Below, in pieces: positions 40,974-50,515 of a stretch of 64,000 nucleotides of DNA. A program made the position numbers and the translations under genes. The notes under the pieces are model-generated. The model had not been told where the DNA came from and searched no databases. It worked only from the letters and a program-made list of their open reading frames with translations. Source of the DNA: Mesorhizobium sp. 113-3-3 (GTDB taxonomy: Bacteria > Pseudomonadota > Alphaproteobacteria > Rhizobiales > Rhizobiaceae). The DNA lies in contig NZ_AP023243.1 of assembly GCF_016756495.1 (NCBI RefSeq), positions 4,406,501-4,470,500 on the forward strand, given 5' to 3'. Within the stretch, counting starts at the first letter, position 1. Each line of letters begins with the position of its first letter.

Positions 40974-41717
40974 ATGACTGAAATCGTTACCGCCGCCATG
41001 CTCGTCATCGGCGATGAGATTCTCTCCGGCCGCACCAAGGACAAGAACATCGGCCACCTCGCCGACATCATGACGGCCGTCGGCATCGACCTTAAGGAAG
41101 TGCGCATCGTTCCCGACGAGGAAGACGAGATCATAGCTGCGGTGAATGCCGTGCGTGTGCGCTACACCTATGTGTTCACCACCGGCGGCATCGGCCCGAC
41201 CCATGACGACATAACAGCCGATTCGATTGCCAAGGCGTTCGGCGTGCCCTGCGAATACGACGCCAAGGCCTATGCGCTGCTAGAGGCAAGCTATGCGGCG
41301 CGCGGTATCGAATACACCGAGGCGCGCAAGCGCATGGCGCGGATGCCGCGCGGCGCCGACCATATCGACAACCCGGTGTCGGTCGCGCCCGGCTTTCGCA
41401 TCGGCAACGTCCACGTCATGGCCGGCGTGCCTTCGATCTTCCAGGCCATGCTGGACAATGTCGTGCCGACGCTGAAGACGGGCACGAAGATGCTGTCGGC
41501 GACGGTGCACTGTCCATTTGGCGAAGGCCTTGTCGGCGGGCCGCTGGGCGAGATTCAGAAAGCGCATCCGGACACGATCATCGGCTCCTACCCAAAATAT
41601 GGCGACGGCAAGTTCTGGACCGAACTGGTCGTTCGCGCCCGCAGCCAGGAGGCGCTGGACGCCGCGCGCGCCGATGTCGAGGCAATGGTGGCGGGTTTCG
41701 CCGCCAAGGCGAGCTGA
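40974..41717 (+). CDS. Competence/damage-inducible protein A-type molybdopterin-binding protein
   Basis: A 247-residue protein with a MoaB/Mog-type molybdopterin-binding fold: VIGDEILSGRTKDKN at the start and TTGGIGPTHDDIT near residue 65, the binding loop. It lacks the C-terminal nicotinamide-nucleotide amidase domain of full CinA, so it belongs to the short alphaproteobacterial form. A role in NMN or molybdopterin handling is possible. CGGAG precedes the ATG; the longer upstream frame is non-homologous. A copy of the dispersed repeat follows 16 bases after the stop. Confidence 0.92.
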   Translation: MTEIVTAAMLVIGDEILSGRTKDKNIGHLADIMTAVGIDLKEVRIVPDEEDEIIAAVNAVRVRYTYVFTTGGIGPTHDDITADSIAKAFGVPCEYDAKAYALLEASYAARGIEYTEARKRMARMPRGADHIDNPVSVAPGFRIGNVHVMAGVPSIFQAMLDNVVPTLKTGTKMLSATVHCPFGEGLVGGPLGEIQKAHPDTIIGSYPKYGDGKFWTELVVRARSQEALDAARADVEAMVAGFAAKAS

Positions 41718-41733
41718 TCGGCTCCTAGAGCAG

Positions 41734-41786
41734 TTGACGCAATTCCGGACGGAAAACCGCTTCACACTTGTCCTGGAATTGCTCTA
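41734..41786. repeat. Short interspersed repeat, copy B
   Basis: TTGACGCAATTCCGGACGGA to GGAATTGCTCTA, 53 bases, the same unit as 21600-21652. This copy keeps GCAATTCC and GGAATTGC as perfect inverted arms, and a further TAGAGCA at 41727 mirrors the right end, so the element can fold as a hairpin. Confidence 0.85.
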
Positions 41787-41859
41787 CCCGGAACCAAGCC
41801 CGGCGCCGCGACGTTTTCTTGGACGCGAGACTGAAGGCTCGCCAGCTTGAGGGATCACC

Positions 41860-42693
41860 ATGCGCTTCAAAACCATCGTTGCCATTCTGCAGAACGAGCA
41901 GGACGCCGAGCGCGTGCTCGACTGCGCCATCCCGCTCGCCAATCGCTTCCAGAGCCACCTGATCGGCATCCATGCCGAGGCGCTTCCGGTGCCCTACACG
42001 TCGGCGACCGGCTTTCCCGATACCGAGTTCCTGCAGGTCTCGGCCGACATGAGCCGGGAGCGGGCTGACAAGCTGCAGGCCGTGTTCCTGCGGCGCATCG
42101 AGGATTCCGGCCTCTCTTTCGAATGGCGCAGCCTGGAGAGCTTCTCCGGCGACAGCGCGCTGACCGGCATTTCAAGCGTGCGCGCCGCCGACCTGGTTAT
42201 CGCCGCCCAGCGCGAAACCGGCGGCGACCCGAGCGCCGATGTCGACACGCTGGTCTATGACGCCGGCCGGCCGGTTCTGGTGGTGCCGAGCGCGGGGCCG
42301 CTGGTCACCACGTTCAAGCATGTGCTGCTTGCCTGGAACGGCAGCAAGGAGGCCGCGCGCGCAGCCTTCGACGCCCTGCCCTTCATCATCGAGGCCGAGA
42401 AGACCGACATATTGGTCATCGATCCGCCCGATACGTTCGACGAAAGCCCGGAGGCCGCCGGCGCCGAGATCGCGTCGGCACTGTCACGCCACGGCGCCAA
42501 CGTCAGCGTCTCGGTGCAGAAATCGGGCGGCACCTCGGTCGACGACATGATCCAGAACCGGGTCGCCGAGACCGGCGCCGATCTCCTGGTGCTTGGCGCC
42601 TACAGCCACTCCTGGCTGCGCCAGCTGCTGTTCGGCGGCGTGACGCGCACGGTGCTGCGCACGGCACAGGTGGCGGCCTTCCTGTCGCGATAA
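41860..42693 (+). CDS. Universal stress protein, tandem Usp domains
   Basis: A 277-residue cytosolic protein of two Usp domains (about 1-145 and 150-277). The second has the ATP-binding [18 protein letters not shown], close to the consensus G-x2-G-x9-G(S/T). The first retains the fold ([24 protein letters not shown]) but a weaker nucleotide loop. Such proteins respond to starvation, oxygen or membrane stress. The ribosome site is G-rich but modest. No stress-regulator gene is adjacent. Confidence 0.92.
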   Translation: MRFKTIVAILQNEQDAERVLDCAIPLANRFQSHLIGIHAEALPVPYTSATGFPDTEFLQVSADMSRERADKLQAVFLRRIEDSGLSFEWRSLESFSGDSALTGISSVRAADLVIAAQRETGGDPSADVDTLVYDAGRPVLVVPSAGPLVTTFKHVLLAWNGSKEAARAAFDALPFIIEAEKTDILVIDPPDTFDESPEAAGAEIASALSRHGANVSVSVQKSGGTSVDDMIQNRVAETGADLLVLGAYSHSWLRQLLFGGVTRTVLRTAQVAAFLSR

Positions 42694-42809
42694 GTCCACA
42701 GCCATCGCTGCCGGCCGCCCTTGCCAAGGCCAAGGTTTTCCAGTTAATTCCGCGCGCATTCCCCTGTTTTTGTGCACGCGGCATTCGCGTGCTGCGGAGT
42801 GCGCGAAAA

Positions 42810-43310
42810 ATGTCCCTTCCCGAAAAAGCCTTCCCGGTCTCCTGGGACCAGTTCCATCGTGACGCCCGTGCGCTTTCCTGGCGGCTTTCCGGCGCCAACA
42901 AGGGACAATGGAAGGCGATCGTCTGCATCACCCGCGGCGGTCTGGTCCCGGCGGCGATCATCGCGCGCGAGCTCGGCATACGCATCATCGAGACGGTCTG
43001 CGTCGCCTCCTATCACGACTACACCAGCCAGGGTCAGTTGCAGGTGCTGAAGGAAGTCACGCCGGCGCTGCTTGCCGACGACGGTGTGGGCGTGCTGATC
43101 ATCGACGACCTGACCGACACCGGCAAGACCGCCGGCATCGTGCGCGCAATGATGCCCAAGGCGCATTTCGCCACCGTCTACGCCAAGCCGAAGGGCCGGC
43201 CGCTGGTCGATACTTTCGTCACCGAGGTCAGCCAGGACACCTGGATCTATTTCCCCTGGGACATGGGCTTCACCTACCAGAAGCCGATCGCCGACGATCA
43301 CGCCGGCTGA
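42810..43310 (+). CDS. gpt: Xanthine(-guanine) phosphoribosyltransferase
   Basis: A 166-residue purine salvage enzyme that transfers ribose-5-phosphate from PRPP to xanthine or guanine. The PRPP loop is [13 protein letters not shown] (near residue 95), [16 protein letters not shown] is the early conserved block, and [10 protein letters not shown] marks the C terminus. Slightly longer than E. coli Gpt (152). The ATG with a GGAG at suitable distance was chosen. It lies with no operon partner; the next gene is a Nudix hydrolase 210 bases on. Confidence 0.92.
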   Translation: MSLPEKAFPVSWDQFHRDARALSWRLSGANKGQWKAIVCITRGGLVPAAIIARELGIRIIETVCVASYHDYTSQGQLQVLKEVTPALLADDGVGVLIIDDLTDTGKTAGIVRAMMPKAHFATVYAKPKGRPLVDTFVTEVSQDTWIYFPWDMGFTYQKPIADDHAG

Positions 43311-43520
43311 TTCGCAACACGCCGCTTTTTCCAATCAAGCCGCCAGCGGCGGCAATATTTGCTTCCGTGGACGGGTCCCCGGGGCAGGATATCCTGTGAA
43401 ATCGACCTCCATTGGCGGGAATCGGCCAGCCTGATCAAAGTTTTTACTTTTATTGGTCACAATTAGCCGTAAAATTCGTAAGGCGGCAAACGATTCTGGA
43501 GGCTGGGGCTAGCTTCTCCG

Positions 43521-44009
43521 ATGTTGACAAGGCCAACGACGCACAACCATCTGGCCGAAAGGGTCCGGCGAGTCTTCGGCACCGCGCCGTGCCGCCTGCA
43601 GGTTGCCGCCCTGCCCTGGCGCGATACCGGGAATGGCGTCGAGATCATGCTGATCACCAGCCGCGACACGGGCCGCTGGGTGTTGCCGAAGGGCTGGCCG
43701 GAAGCCAAGGAGCCGCTCTGCGAGGCGGCGGCGCGCGAGGCCGGCGAGGAGGCCGGATTGCGCGGAACCATCTCGCATCTCGAAGCCGGCCGCTATTTCT
43801 ATGCCAAGGTTCTGGCTTCCGGCGAAGAAGTGCCTTGCGAGGTGCTGGTGTTTCCGCTGCATGTCGACAAGATCGCCGACCGCTGGAAGGAAAAGCACTC
43901 CCGCACCCGCAAATGGGTCAATGCCAGCGAAGCGGTGCGCATGGTCAATGAAGCCGACCTTTGCCAGATCATCGCCTATTTCTGCGCCGACCCGCACAGG
44001 TTCTCCTGA
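43521..44009 (+). CDS. Nudix hydrolase, DIPP-like
   Basis: A 162-residue Nudix protein. The box GWPEAKEPLCEAAAREAGEEAGL (residues 58-80) is complete, with WVLPKGWP before it as in diphosphoinositol-polyphosphate or diadenosine-polyphosphate hydrolases. Substrate not determined. The ribosome site (GGAGG) is farther than normal from the ATG, so an alternative start a little upstream cannot be ruled out. The 210 bases before it hold no gene. Confidence 0.9.
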   Translation: MLTRPTTHNHLAERVRRVFGTAPCRLQVAALPWRDTGNGVEIMLITSRDTGRWVLPKGWPEAKEPLCEAAAREAGEEAGLRGTISHLEAGRYFYAKVLASGEEVPCEVLVFPLHVDKIADRWKEKHSRTRKWVNASEAVRMVNEADLCQIIAYFCADPHRFS

Positions 44010-44116
44010 GCGACCTCCACCTCCCCCGGGACATATTCACAACCCTGTGATGTGCCGAGCATGAATGGTTTGCTAATCCTTATTCGCTAAGAATCGGCCA
44101 ATCTGGCTTTTGATCG

Positions 44117-44428
44117 ATGGCGAATCCTGTAGACCCACTTCAGCAACAAACCGGCGAGCCGCAGCGCGAGCACCGTCCACGCGTGGTCAAGGGCGGAACC
44201 GTCATCACCGGGATTCAGAACTCGGAAATCGCCGTGACGCTGCGCAACCAGCATGCTGGCGGCGCCGAATTGAAAATACCGCTTGAGGCACGGGTGCCCG
44301 ACCGGTTCCTGCTTTATGTGCCGCTCGACGGCGTCGCCTATCGCTGCGAGGTCCGCTGGCGCCGCAACGACCGGGTCGGCGTGCAGTTCACCGGCACCGA
44401 GCCGAAGCCGAAACTGCACTACGGCTGA
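44117..44428 (+). CDS. PilZ domain protein with a degenerate ligand motif
   Basis: A 103-residue protein with a PilZ-like fold: REHRPRVVKGGTV near residue 18 and a C-terminal VPLDGVAYRCEVRWRRNDRVGVQFTG. The second ligand motif reads NQHAGG where NxSxxG is expected, so Ser is His and c-di-GMP affinity may be lost. It is the last gene before the long nrdJ leader. Small single-domain PilZ proteins often act as adaptors. Confidence 0.8.
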   Translation: MANPVDPLQQQTGEPQREHRPRVVKGGTVITGIQNSEIAVTLRNQHAGGAELKIPLEARVPDRFLLYVPLDGVAYRCEVRWRRNDRVGVQFTGTEPKPKLHYG

Positions 44429-44556
44429 TATCCGGCAATCGGCCCGGCCGATTTTCGAGGCCGACCGGATTTGCTCCCGACGGACGCCTCCTGACGGTCC
44501 AGGACCGCAGATCCGCCGCTCGAAACGGCAATCGCAGCGGCGCATTTCTATCCCCG

Positions 44557-44565
44557 TTATCCACA
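44557..44565 (+). promoter_or_regulatory. DnaA box upstream of nrdJ
   Basis: TTATCCACA, a perfect match to the consensus DnaA box, followed by a CACATGTG palindrome and by TGTGTGACACACA. It lies 535 bases before the nrdJ start. DnaA is known to act on nrdAB in E. coli; a role here is inference. Confidence 0.5.
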
Positions 44566-44614
44566 TGTGTGACACACAAGATGTTGGGGTCACAAAAGCT
44601 ACGCAAACGAATCC

Positions 44615-44644
44615 TTGACGGCGCAAAACGAGTCGCCTTTTATA
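44615..44644 (+). promoter_or_regulatory. Candidate sigma-70-like promoter
   Basis: TTGACG (44615-44620), 18 bases, then TTTATA (44639-44644). Predicted transcription start near 44651. A terminator-like hairpin comes about 20 bases later, so this promoter may make a very short RNA. Confidence 0.4.
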
Positions 44645-44669
44645 GGCCATGTGCTCCTGTTGAGAGCGC

Positions 44670-44698
44670 GACCGGAAAGTTCTGAGCCCGGTCTTTTT
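44670..44698 (+). terminator. Terminator-like hairpin in the nrdJ leader
   Basis: GACCGG and CCGGTC pair around a 12-base loop and are followed by T5. It lies inside the 672-base gene-free gap between the PilZ gene and nrdJ. Confidence 0.5.
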
Positions 44699-44816
44699 CC
44701 CGGATTATGTGCGTTTTTCCCCGCATTTCCGCCTGTTTACGAGGCCGGCGGAAGCGTTGGGATTGTGGGGTGGTGGGGCGACGAAAGGGAGAATTGTCGG
44801 ACTGGAATAAATTGTC

Positions 44817-44866
44817 TGTTAATACTATATTTAGTGTTTGCAGGTAGGTTCGACGCTAGATAGTGT
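44817..44866 (+). promoter_or_regulatory. nrdJ promoter with two NrdR-box-like sites
   Basis: ATACTATATTTAGTGT (44822-44837) agrees with the NrdR box consensus at 14 of 16 positions by my count. A weaker site, CGACGCTAGATAGTGT (44851-44866), lies 29 bases on, near the three helical turns usual for NrdR pairs. An extended -10 (TGtTAATAC, 44817-44825) overlaps the first box, so binding would block initiation. Confidence 0.65.
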
Positions 44867-45070
44867 GAATTTCCCTCGAGTGAGGGAATCGAAAAAATCA
44901 GATTTGAGGGACCCGCGGGGTCTCCCCGGTGCGTTGTGACAGAGGCTTCACAGGAAGCCCAGGCAGCAAGTGCTGGCGGGGATCGCGGAATGGAGAGCCG
45001 GCCGTTTTCGAACGCCGGCAGACGGCGGACATGCGCGTTTCGCATCAGGGGGAGAAATCCCTGGGGAAAA

Positions 45071-45086
45071 GCGCTATATATAGACA
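45071..45086 (+). promoter_or_regulatory. Third NrdR-box-like core near the nrdJ start
   Basis: GCGCTATATATAGACA contains a perfect CTATATATAG core but poor flanks. It lies just before the ribosome site AAAGGA of nrdJ. It could be a further NrdR contact or chance. Confidence 0.35.
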
Positions 45087-45100
45087 AAAGGACCGGACCA

Positions 45101-48100
45101 ATGCGCATCGAGCGTCGCTTCACCAAGCAAGGGCAATCGGCTTATGCGGAGATCGAATTCCGCAAGGCGCTTTCCGAGATCAAGAATCCGGATGGCTCGG
45201 TGGTCTTCCGTCTCGACAACATCGATGTGCCGGCGCAGTTCTCCCAGGTCGCCGCCGACATCCTGGCGCAGAAATATTTCCGCAAGGCCGGTGTGCCCGC
45301 GCGCCTGAAGAAGGTCGAGGAGAACGACGTTCCCTCCTTCCTGTGGCGCTCCGTCGCCGACGAAGCCGAACTGGCCAAGCTGCCGGAAGCCGAGCGCTAC
45401 GGTTCCGAGATCGATGCCCGCCAGGTCTTCGACCGGCTGGCCGGCACCTGGACCTATTGGGGCTACAAGGGCGGCTACTTCAAGTCGGAAGAAGACGCGC
45501 GCACCTTCCGCGACGAGCTGGCCTATATGCTGGCCACCCAGCGCGTCGCGCCGAATTCGCCGCAATGGTTCAACACTGGGTTGCACTGGGCCTACGGCAT
45601 TGATGGCCCTAGCCAGGGCCACTTCTATGTCGACCCCTTCACCGGCAAGCTGACCAAGTCGAAGTCCTCCTACGAGCATCCGCAGCCGCATGCCTGCTTC
45701 ATCCAGGGCGTGCAGGACGACCTCGTCAACGAGGGCGGCATCATGGATCTGTGGGTGCGTGAGGCGCGCCTGTTCAAATATGGCTCGGGCACCGGCTCGA
45801 ATTTCTCGCTGCTGCGCGGCGAAGGCGAAAAACTGTCCGGCGGCGGCCGTTCGTCCGGCCTGATGAGCTTCCTCAAGATCGGCGACCGCGCCGCGGGCGC
45901 AATCAAGTCGGGCGGCACGACGCGCCGCGCCGCCAAAATGGTCATCGTCGACGCCGATCACCCCGATATCGAGGAATTCATCGACTGGAAGGTCAATGAA
46001 GAGCAGAAGGTCGCCTCGCTGGTGACCGGCTCGAAGATCGTCAAGAAGCATCTCGAAGCCATCATGAAGGCCTGCGTCAATTGCGAAGGCAATGGCGAGG
46101 ACTGCTTCGATCCGGCCATCAACACGGCGCTGAAGCGCGAGATCAAGGCGGCCAAGAAGTCGGCGGTGCCGGAGAACTACATCTACCGCGTCATCCAGTT
46201 CGCCAAGCAGGGCTACACCTCGATGTCGTTCAAGACCTACGACACCGACTGGGATTCGGACGCCTACCTGACCGTTTCGGGCCAGAACTCCAACAATTCG
46301 GTGTCGCTGAAGGACAATTTCCTGCGCGCCGTCGAGGACGATGCCGACTGGCACCTGACCGCCCGCAAGGACGGCAAGGTGCTGAAGACGCTGAAGGCCA
46401 GGGATCTCTGGGAAAAAATCGGCTACGCCGCCTGGGCGTCGGCGGATCCGGGCCTGCATTTCAACACGACGATGAACGACTGGCACACCTGCGCTTCGGC
46501 CGGTGCGATCCGGGCGTCCAACCCGTGCTCGGAATATATGTTCCTCGACGACACGGCCTGCAACCTCGCCTCTGTCAACCTACTGCCCTACCGCAACGCC
46601 GACGGCACGATCGACATCGCTGCCTACGAGCACACCGTGCGGCTGTGGACCATCGTTCTCGAAATCTCGGTCATGATGGCGCAGTTCCCGTCGAAGGAGA
46701 TCGCCAAGCTCTCCTACGAATACCGCACGCTCGGTCTCGGCTACGCCAACATTGGCGGCCTGCTGATGACCTCTGGCATTCCCTATGATTCCGATGAGGG
46801 CCGCGCCATCTGCGCAGCACTCACCGCGATCATGACCGGCGTCGCCTATGCCACCTCGGCGGAAATGGCCTCCGAGCTCGGCGCGTTCCCGGACTATGAC
46901 CGCAACGCCCAGAACATGCTGCGCGTCATGCGCAACCATCGCCGCGCCGCCTATGGCGACAAGGACGGCTATGAGAAGCTCGCCGTCAATCCGGTGCCGC
47001 TGGTCGCCTCCGACCTCAAGCAGCAGGCGCTTGCCGAGCATGCGAAGGCCGCCTGGGACCGCGCCATCGAGCTCGGCGAGGAGCATGGCTACCGCAATGC
47101 GCAGGCAACCGTGATCGCGCCGACCGGCACGATCGGCCTGGTCATGGATTGCGACACCACCGGCATCGAGCCCGATTTCGCGCTGGTGAAGTTCAAGAAG
47201 CTCGCCGGCGGCGGCTACTTCAAGATCATCAATCGCGCCGTGCCGGAGGCGCTGCGCACGCTCGGCTATTCCGAGAGCCAGATCGCCGAGATCGAGGCTT
47301 ACGCCGTCGGCCACGGCAATCTCAACCAGGCGCCCGGCATCAATCCCGGCTCGCTCAAGGCCAAGGGGTTCAGCGACGACAAGATCGCCGCGCTCAATGC
47401 GGCGCTGAAGTCGGCCTTCGACATCAAGTTCGTCTTCAACCAGTGGACGCTCGGCGCCGACTGGGTGAAGGAAACCTTCGGCTTCACCGACGAGCAGCTC
47501 AACGACTTCTCGTTCGAGATGCTGCCGGCGATGGGCTTCTCCAGGAAGGACATCGAGTCCGCCAACATCCATGTCTGCGGCGCCATGACGCTGGAAGGCG
47601 CGCCCTTCCTCAAGGCCGAACACCTCGCCGTGTTCGACTGCGCCAGCCCCTGCGGCAAGATCGGCAAGCGTTCGCTTTCGATCAACAGCCACATCCAGAT
47701 GATGGCGGCGGCGCAGCCCTTCATCTCGGGCGCCATCTCCAAGACCATCAACATGCCCAACGATGCGACGGTTGAAGACGCCAAGGGCGCCTACATGCTG
47801 TCGTGGAAGCTGGCGCTGAAGGCCAACGCGCTCTACCGCGACGGCTCGAAACTTTCGCAGCCGCTGAACGCCTCGCTGCTCGCCGATGGCGAGGAGGACG
47901 AGGACGAAGCCGTCGAGCAGTTGATCGCGGCCCCGGCCGCGGCGCGTGCGGCGCAGATCACCGAACGCATCGTCGAGCGCATCATCGAACGCGTCTCGCG
48001 CGAGCAGGAAAAGCTGCCCGGCCGCCGCAAGGGTTACACCCAGAAGGCCAAGATCGGTGGCAACACGATCTTCCTGCGCACCGGCGAATATGATGATGGC

Positions 48101-48883
48101 CGCCTCGGCGAGATCTTCATCGACATGAACAAGGAAGGCGCCACGCTGCGTGGCCTTCTCAACAACTTCGCCATCGCCATTTCGCTCGGCCTGCAGTACG
48201 GCGTGCCGCTCGACGAATATGTGCACGCCTTCACCTTCACCAAGTTCGAGCCGGCCGGCATGGTCATCGGCAACGATGCCATCAAGAGCGCGACGTCGAT
48301 CCTCGACTACGTGTTCCGCGAACTCGCCATCTCCTATCTCGGCCGCAACGACCTCGCCCATGTCGACCAGTCGGACTTCTCCAACACCGCGCTCGGCCGC
48401 GGCATCAGCGAAGGCAAGACCGACGCCGTCTCCAAGGGCCTGACCCGTGGTTCGCCGGTGAAGCTGGTGTCGAGGGCAATCGGCAACGAGCCGAAGGGCT
48501 TTGCCGGCCCCGGCACCCCTGCCCGCTCGGCGCCCACCGCCTTCTCCGGCTCCAACGTTCTGGCGCTGAAGCCGGCCAGCGACGAGGCGGTCGCCTACAA
48601 GCGCGACTATGAGGAGCGGGCCAAGGAACTGGCCGAAGACATCGCCTTCGAGGAAGCGGCGGGCTCTGCTTCCGTAGCCTCGGACACCACGGCGGCGCTG
48701 TTCACCGACGCCGCAGCGAACGAAGCCGCCGAAGCGAAGAAACTCGCCGCCGACCGCCGCGCCAAGTCACTGCTGCAAGGCTACACCGGCAATTCCTGCT
48801 CCGAGTGCCAGAATTTCACCATGGTGCGGAACGGGACCTGTGAGAAGTGCGACACGTGCGGCGCTACGAGCGGGTGCAGCTGA
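45101..48883 (+). CDS. nrdJ: Adenosylcobalamin-dependent (class II) ribonucleotide reductase
   Basis: Reduces ribonucleotides to deoxyribonucleotides in the cytosol using a B12-generated thiyl radical, with no oxygen requirement. At 1260 aa it is the long proteobacterial form. Seen are [16 protein letters not shown] with an active-site cysteine (about residue 195-210), [21 protein letters not shown] near 470-490, [23 protein letters not shown] near 670, and a C-terminal [15 protein letters not shown] cysteine cluster. The ATG with AAAGGA was chosen over a 55-codon longer frame. HicAB follows only 7 bases downstream. Confidence 0.97.
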   Translation: MRIERRFTKQGQSAYAEIEFRKALSEIKNPDGSVVFRLDNIDVPAQFSQVAADILAQKYFRKAGVPARLKKVEENDVPSFLWRSVADEAELAKLPEAERYGSEIDARQVFDRLAGTWTYWGYKGGYFKSEEDARTFRDELAYMLATQRVAPNSPQWFNTGLHWAYGIDGPSQGHFYVDPFTGKLTKSKSSYEHPQPHACFIQGVQDDLVNEGGIMDLWVREARLFKYGSGTGSNFSLLRGEGEKLSGGGRSSGLMSFLKIGDRAAGAIKSGGTTRRAAKMVIVDADHPDIEEFIDWKVNEEQKVASLVTGSKIVKKHLEAIMKACVNCEGNGEDCFDPAINTALKREIKAAKKSAVPENYIYRVIQFAKQGYTSMSFKTYDTDWDSDAYLTVSGQNSNNSVSLKDNFLRAVEDDADWHLTARKDGKVLKTLKARDLWEKIGYAAWASADPGLHFNTTMNDWHTCASAGAIRASNPCSEYMFLDDTACNLASVNLLPYRNADGTIDIAAYEHTVRLWTIVLEISVMMAQFPSKEIAKLSYEYRTLGLGYANIGGLLMTSGIPYDSDEGRAICAALTAIMTGVAYATSAEMASELGAFPDYDRNAQNMLRVMRNHRRAAYGDKDGYEKLAVNPVPLVASDLKQQALAEHAKAAWDRAIELGEEHGYRNAQATVIAPTGTIGLVMDCDTTGIEPDFALVKFKKLAGGGYFKIINRAVPEALRTLGYSESQIAEIEAYAVGHGNLNQAPGINPGSLKAKGFSDDKIAALNAALKSAFDIKFVFNQWTLGADWVKETFGFTDEQLNDFSFEMLPAMGFSRKDIESANIHVCGAMTLEGAPFLKAEHLAVFDCASPCGKIGKRSLSINSHIQMMAAAQPFISGAISKTINMPNDATVEDAKGAYMLSWKLALKANALYRDGSKLSQPLNASLLADGEEDEDEAVEQLIAAPAAARAAQITERIVERIIERVSREQEKLPGRRKGYTQKAKIGGNTIFLRTGEYDDGRLGEIFIDMNKEGATLRGLLNNFAIAISLGLQYGVPLDEYVHAFTFTKFEPAGMVIGNDAIKSATSILDYVFRELAISYLGRNDLAHVDQSDFSNTALGRGISEGKTDAVSKGLTRGSPVKLVSRAIGNEPKGFAGPGTPARSAPTAFSGSNVLALKPASDEAVAYKRDYEERAKELAEDIAFEEAAGSASVASDTTAALFTDAAANEAAEAKKLAADRRAKSLLQGYTGNSCSECQNFTMVRNGTCEKCDTCGATSGCS

Positions 48884-48890
48884 GGAGTAG

Positions 48891-49091
48891 ATGCCACCTC
48901 GGCTTACAGTTCGCGAGGTTATTCGCTTGCTGGAGACTGACGGCTGGTATCTGGTTGCAACCAAGGGCAGCCATCGCCAATATAAGCACAAAATCAAAGC
49001 CGGCCGCGTCACTGTGGCCGGCAAGCCGTCTGAAGAGGTTGCGCCAGGCACACTGAACAGCATCCTCAAACAGTCCGGTTTGAAGGAGTGA
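48891..49091 (+). CDS. hicA: HicA-family toxin
   Basis: A 66-residue mRNA interferase-type toxin with the dsRBD-like fold. The catalytic histidine is in KGSHRQYKH (about residue 28) and the VREVIRLLETDGWYLV start and GTLNSILKQSGL end are typical. GAGGAG precedes the ATG. The start is 7 bases after the nrdJ stop, so it may be read through from nrdJ, while the usual hic promoter region is missing. It pairs with hicB 4 bases downstream. Confidence 0.92.
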   Translation: MPPRLTVREVIRLLETDGWYLVATKGSHRQYKHKIKAGRVTVAGKPSEEVAPGTLNSILKQSGLKE

Positions 49092-49095
49092 CTGT

Positions 49096-49302
49096 ATGCG
49101 CTACGCCGTAGTGATTGAAAAAGCAGGAGATAATTTCTCCGCTTATGTGCCGGACCTCCCGGGCTGCATCGCGACTGGTGCGACCGTGCCAGAAGTGGAA
49201 ATCGAAATTCGCGACGCAATACGCTTCCACATTGAGGGCCTGCGTGCGGATGGCCTGGACGTGCCAAACGGTGTCAGTCTCGCGGAGTACGTAGAGGCAT
49301 AG
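49096..49302 (+). CDS. hicB: HicB-family antitoxin, short form
   Basis: A 68-residue partial-RNase H-fold antitoxin. YAVVIEKAGDNFSAYVPDLPGCIATGAT and AIRFHIEGLRADGLDVPNG are the family blocks. It lacks the C-terminal ribbon-helix-helix DNA-binding part of longer HicB proteins, so autoregulation by DNA binding is unlikely without a partner. It follows hicA by 4 bases. The pair is type II; whether functional is not shown by sequence. Confidence 0.9.
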   Translation: MRYAVVIEKAGDNFSAYVPDLPGCIATGATVPEVEIEIRDAIRFHIEGLRADGLDVPNGVSLAEYVEA

Positions 49303-49331
49303 GGTAGCAACCGCGATCAGGAACTCGGCGC

Positions 49332-49958
49332 CTATCCCGCCGGCAACACCCGCAGCGTTTGCTCGTCAAACAACGGCTCGTCCTGCCCCACCCGCACGAA
49401 CAGCACATTCCGCCCCTCACCCGCCGGCACCTCGAAATACTGGATGCCGTCAGGCATTTCGCCCCAGTCGCCACAGGGCGGCTCGGGAACCTCGTTGGGG
49501 TCGGCAATCGCGGCCAGTTCTTTCGCGTAGGCGGCGTCGGGGCTGAATGTGTAGCGTTTGACGCCGGCGGGTACGGTGCCTTCCGTGTAAGGCGCCAGCA
49601 CGCAGCGGGCGCTGACGGCCTTGTCGGTCTTTTCCAGGAACAGGCGCTGCATGGCGGCTTCGGCGGTTTCGCCTGATTTTATGTTGAACACCTCGACCAG
49701 CGGCTCAGCCGCGCCACCATCGCTGTATTTGATGGCAAGCGCGTTTCCAGCGAATTCGAAATGGATCTGGCGGAAGCCGAAGTCGCAGCGCTGCGCCCAG
49801 GCGGCAAGGCCGATGGTCTTGTCGGCCATTTTTTCCCAGACGCATTTGTCGATCGGCGGACGTGACGGCGCCGGCTCGTCCGCGCGTGCCGCGACGGATA
49901 TCGTCATGGAGGCAAACAGGATGCTGATCCAAACGATCGATCTCATGGCGCTAGTCAT
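49332..49958 (-). CDS. Secreted protein of unknown function
   Basis: A 208-residue exported protein with a signal peptide (SIVWISILFASMTISVAARA) and four cysteines in the mature part (DKCVWE, AQRCDF, SARCVL, PPCGDW), probably forming two disulfides. No known domain. Its first codons overlap the end of the upstream gene by 8 bases, so the two are translationally coupled. AGGA lies upstream of the ATG. Both products are exported and may act together. Confidence 0.75.
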   Translation of the reverse strand: MTSAMRSIVWISILFASMTISVAARADEPAPSRPPIDKCVWEKMADKTIGLAAWAQRCDFGFRQIHFEFAGNALAIKYSDGGAAEPLVEVFNIKSGETAEAAMQRLFLEKTDKAVSARCVLAPYTEGTVPAGVKRYTFSPDAAYAKELAAIADPNEVPEPPCGDWGEMPDGIQYFEVPAGEGRNVLFVRVGQDEPLFDEQTLRVLPAG

Positions 49959-50472
49959 CGCTGCATCCTGTCAGAGTAAAGGCATCCCATGCCGAACCGT
50001 CCGGGTTGGCGTTGGCGAAATCGGCCCATTCGGTGAAAGCCACGCCGAAATCGGGCAACAGCAGCCCTTTCGGCGCCGGTGTCGCCTCGCGCGAGTTCAA
50101 CTGCTCGGCGCCGCCACCGGTCAAGGCGTAGACCTGGCCATCCCATATCCTGCACAGTCCGCTGCCGTCCTGCAGGCCAGCTTCGCGGTCGTCGTCGGTG
50201 CAGGTGTGGCGGATGGTGCCGAGCGGAAAGGAATTCTTGCCGTTGGTCCAGGTGATGTCGGCCGGCAGGTTTTTAACGGTATTGGGCACGCGCAGCGAAA
50301 ACACCTGCGCCGTCAGCGCTGCCGGCTCATTATCGAGCGGCCGGAATTGCAGAACGGCGCCCGAACGCGGCTCGCGGTAGGTGGCGTGGCTCAGCAGACA
50401 TTCCCTCGCGCTCGCCCCCTGGATCGGCCCGAGCAAGCCCAGGAAAACGAAGGCCAGCTTGCGAAGGATCAC
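49951..50472 (-). CDS. Secreted protein of unknown function, GTG start
   Basis: A 173-residue exported protein: signal peptide (RKLAFVFLGLLGPIQGASA) and a mature part with cysteines at REC, RHTC, GLC and LTGC. The GTG has GGAG 8 bases upstream, and the longer frame upstream is arginine/serine-rich shadow sequence of the DUF3592 gene. It ends overlapping the next gene by 8 bases. Unknown family. Together with its neighbour it forms a two-gene exported unit. Confidence 0.7.
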   Translation of the reverse strand: MILRKLAFVFLGLLGPIQGASARECLLSHATYREPRSGAVLQFRPLDNEPAALTAQVFSLRVPNTVKNLPADITWTNGKNSFPLGTIRHTCTDDDREAGLQDGSGLCRIWDGQVYALTGGGAEQLNSREATPAPKGLLLPDFGVAFTEWADFANANPDGSAWDAFTLTGCSDD

Positions 50473-50515
50473 TTGATGTCTCCGGGTGAGCGTTCTGGAA
50501 GCCAAAAACCTGTCC

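Noticed and set aside
44429..45100. Cobalamin riboswitch upstream of nrdJ
   Set aside because: I looked for conserved B12-box words and saw none. NrdR-like boxes explain regulation better; a covariance search would settle it.
46580..48361. Long open frame opposite nrdJ
   Set aside because: Antisense shadow of nrdJ. No ribosome site or protein-like motifs.
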